Positions 6,478 through 7,066 of a stretch of DNA of 7,066 bases are shown here, piece by piece. Both the position numbers and the translations under genes were made by a program. The stretch spans positions 1 to 7,066 of the forward strand of contig JAEZKW010000292.1 in the NCBI GenBank assembly GCA_023415375.1. The letters are read 5' to 3'. This DNA is from Bacillota bacterium. Lineage in GTDB: Bacteria > Bacillota > UBA4882 > UBA8346. The number at the start of each line of letters is the position of its first letter. Within the stretch, counting starts at the first letter, position 1. The notes beneath the pieces were generated by a model, which saw only the letters and a list, made by a program, of their open reading frames with translations, made no database searches and had not been told where the DNA came from.

Positions 6478-6510
6478 GAATATTGAGAGTTAATTTTTCT
6501 CTCAATATTC
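6478..6510 (-). promoter_or_regulatory. 12-bp perfect hairpin in the leader of the DppA-like gene
   Basis: GAATATTGAGAG (6478-6489) and CTCTCAATATTC (6499-6510) are exact inverted copies around a 9-base loop. It lies inside the roughly 135-base leader predicted from the promoter at 6547-6575, about 72 bases before the start codon. No T-run follows on the minus strand, so it is not a terminator. It may stabilise the mRNA or serve as a binding site for a regulator. Confidence 0.6.
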
Positions 6511-6546
6511 CATTCAATTAACATGAAATTACTTAAATTACCTATT

Positions 6547-6575
6547 AAAATACCATATTTAGGGTTGCCAGTCAA
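6547..6575 (-). promoter_or_regulatory. Sigma-A-type promoter of the DppA-like gene
   Basis: On the minus strand TTGACT (6570-6575) is followed after exactly 17 bases by TATTTT (6547-6552), with TGG directly before it as an extended -10. Transcription would start near 6540 and give a leader of about 135 bases. Confidence 0.7.
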
Positions 6576-6634
6576 ACGAAAGGATCATTACATTGACATT
6601 GACCGTGACGAATAGGACTTATCAAGCTGTAAAC

Positions 6635-6661
6635 CCGCTCCATATACGGCAGCGGTTTTTT
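6635..6661 (+). terminator. Possible plus-strand terminator
   Basis: CCGCTCC (6635-6641) pairs with GG (6648-6649) and AGCGG (6651-6655) with one bulged C, followed by six T at 6656-6661. The stem is short. No plus-strand gene precedes it, so it would end a short RNA from the region divergent to the DppA-like gene, or be a chance structure. Confidence 0.4.
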
Positions 6662-6686
6662 GATCGTATTTGAAGATAAAATCATA

Positions 6687-6699
6687 ACATCATTGATGT
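6687..6699. promoter_or_regulatory. 13-base palindrome upstream of the right-edge small ORFs
   Basis: ACATCA and TGATGT are perfect inverted copies around a single T. The site lies 15 bases before ATG 6714 and about 67 before ATG 6766, an operator-like position. No flanking promoter elements are convincing. Confidence 0.3.
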
Positions 6700-6713
6700 G
6701 GTAAAGCGTAAAA

Positions 6714-6842
6714 ATGAAAGGCGTGGGTTTTGGTATGGAATATGGCGTTTTTTTAAAAAGAGGAAATGGGCGGGGATGGCAGTTCCTTGAGGGCAATTTT
6801 TCAATCAATGGAGTTTACAGAATTATGCAGGAAGAAAGTTGA
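6714..6842 (+). CDS. Small ORF, 42 residues, unknown
   Basis: The frame opens with ATG after an in-frame TAA at 6702-6704 and reads MKGVGFGMEYGVFLKRGNG, then GWQFLEGNFSINGVYRIMQ, and stops at TGA 6840-6842. Composition is protein-like (Gly- and aromatic-rich) and no transmembrane segment is seen. There is no clear ribosome site upstream. It overlaps the next ORF in another frame, so at most one is likely real in the overlap, unless a frameshift between 6829 and 6845 joins this start to that end. I do not recognise it. Confidence 0.3.
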   Translation: MKGVGFGMEYGVFLKRGNGRGWQFLEGNFSINGVYRIMQEES

Positions 6843-7008
6843 AAATGTCGAAGTTTCCATAAAAAGTAAATATATGGGTGCTCCTTCGTCTTCCAATTTG
6901 TATTTATCCATATCAACGATTATGGCGTGGGCTCAAGCCCATCAAGATTGTTTAACACTATTAGAACGCACTGAAGTAAAAAAAGGAGAAAACTTAGATG
7001 GCTGTTAA
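6766..7008 (+). CDS. Small hypothetical protein, start uncertain
   Basis: The frame encodes up to 80 residues. The 3' part (about residues 22-80) looks coding: CRKKVENVEVSIKSKYMG, APSSSNLYLSISTIMAWAQA and HQDCLTLLERTEVKKGE. The start is unclear: ATG 6766 has AGAGGA only 1 base away, and ATG 6808 (66 residues) has GAGGG about 14 bases away; neither is well placed. The C-terminal half may form one amphipathic helix; no known domain or signal peptide is seen. Its last 11 bases overlap the start of the next gene, the usual pattern of translational coupling, so the two probably form an operon. Confidence 0.5.
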   Translation: MGGDGSSLRAIFQSMEFTELCRKKVENVEVSIKSKYMGAPSSSNLYLSISTIMAWAQAHQDCLTLLERTEVKKGENLDGC

Positions 7009-7066
7009 TACTTGTCGGGTTGCTCCCGTTTCCAAAAAACCGTTTAAGATTGAGAGCAATAAGCCG
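6998..7066 (+). CDS. Start of an unknown gene, cut by the right edge
   Basis: ATG 6998 follows AAAAGGAG with a 9-base gap and opens 23 codons (MAVNTCRVAPVSKKPFK, then IESNKP) without a stop to the window end. It overlaps the 3' end of the preceding small ORF in another frame. There is no signal peptide. Too little is visible to assign a family. Confidence 0.6.
   Translation, partial: MAVNTCRVAPVSKKPFKIESNKP

Noticed and set aside
6572..6808. Minus-strand ORF of 78 codons
   Set aside because: Proline- and basic-rich low-quality frame; it covers the -35 of the DppA-like promoter and opposes protein-like plus-strand frames. No good ribosome site was seen.
6928..6941. Short palindrome TGGGCTCAAGCCCA
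   Set aside because: It lies inside a probable coding frame and has only 6-bp arms and no T-run.

Overview
The window looks like a moderately AT-rich bacterial chromosome segment from an anaerobe-like member of the Bacillota. Ribosome binding sites are strong and Bacillota-like (AAAGGAGGT, GGGAGGA), one gene starts with TTG behind a perfect Shine-Dalgarno, and stem-loops followed by T-runs act as terminators. Two details hint at a two-membrane (diderm) cell. The solute-binding protein has a signal peptide but no lipobox cysteine, and a broken gene resembles a small beta-barrel ending in Phe. The lineage is inference only.

Layout, left to right. (1) 1-873, minus: a cytoplasmic NlpC/P60 peptidase of the YkfC type, cut by the window edge. 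(2) 1014-1052: a strong minus-strand terminator. (3) 1152-2120 and 2214-3599, both minus: an exported ankyrin-repeat protein and, upstream of it, an exported WG-repeat protein, probably one transcript. (4) 3600-4177: a gene-poor stretch with a 13-bp inverted repeat, a nested palindrome, a possible gene scrap and an orphan plus-strand terminator. (5) 4178-4683, plus: a disrupted gene for a small exported beta-rich protein, with one frameshift and one in-frame TAG. (6) 4864-6405, minus: a DppA-like peptide-binding protein with its own promoter (6547-6575), a structured leader (hairpin 6478-6510) and its own terminator (4812-4841). No permease or ATPase genes adjoin it. (7) 6406-7066: the divergent side, with a possible plus-strand terminator, a palindrome, two small overlapping ORFs and the start of a gene that runs off the right edge.

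Functional links. The YkfC-like peptidase and the DppA-like protein fit the known pathway in which cell-wall peptides are imported and then cleaved in the cytoplasm. In Bacillus subtilis the dpp and ykf genes are adjacent. Here they lie on the same strand but are separated by unrelated genes and by terminators, so the link is functional inference, not an operon. The WG and ankyrin proteins are both secreted repeat scaffolds, probably for protein-protein contacts in the envelope. No CRISPR array, rRNA, tRNA, transposase or clear phage gene was seen. I found no compelling new defence or mobile system; the least explained parts are the right-edge small ORFs, the region upstream of the WG gene, and the broken barrel-like gene.
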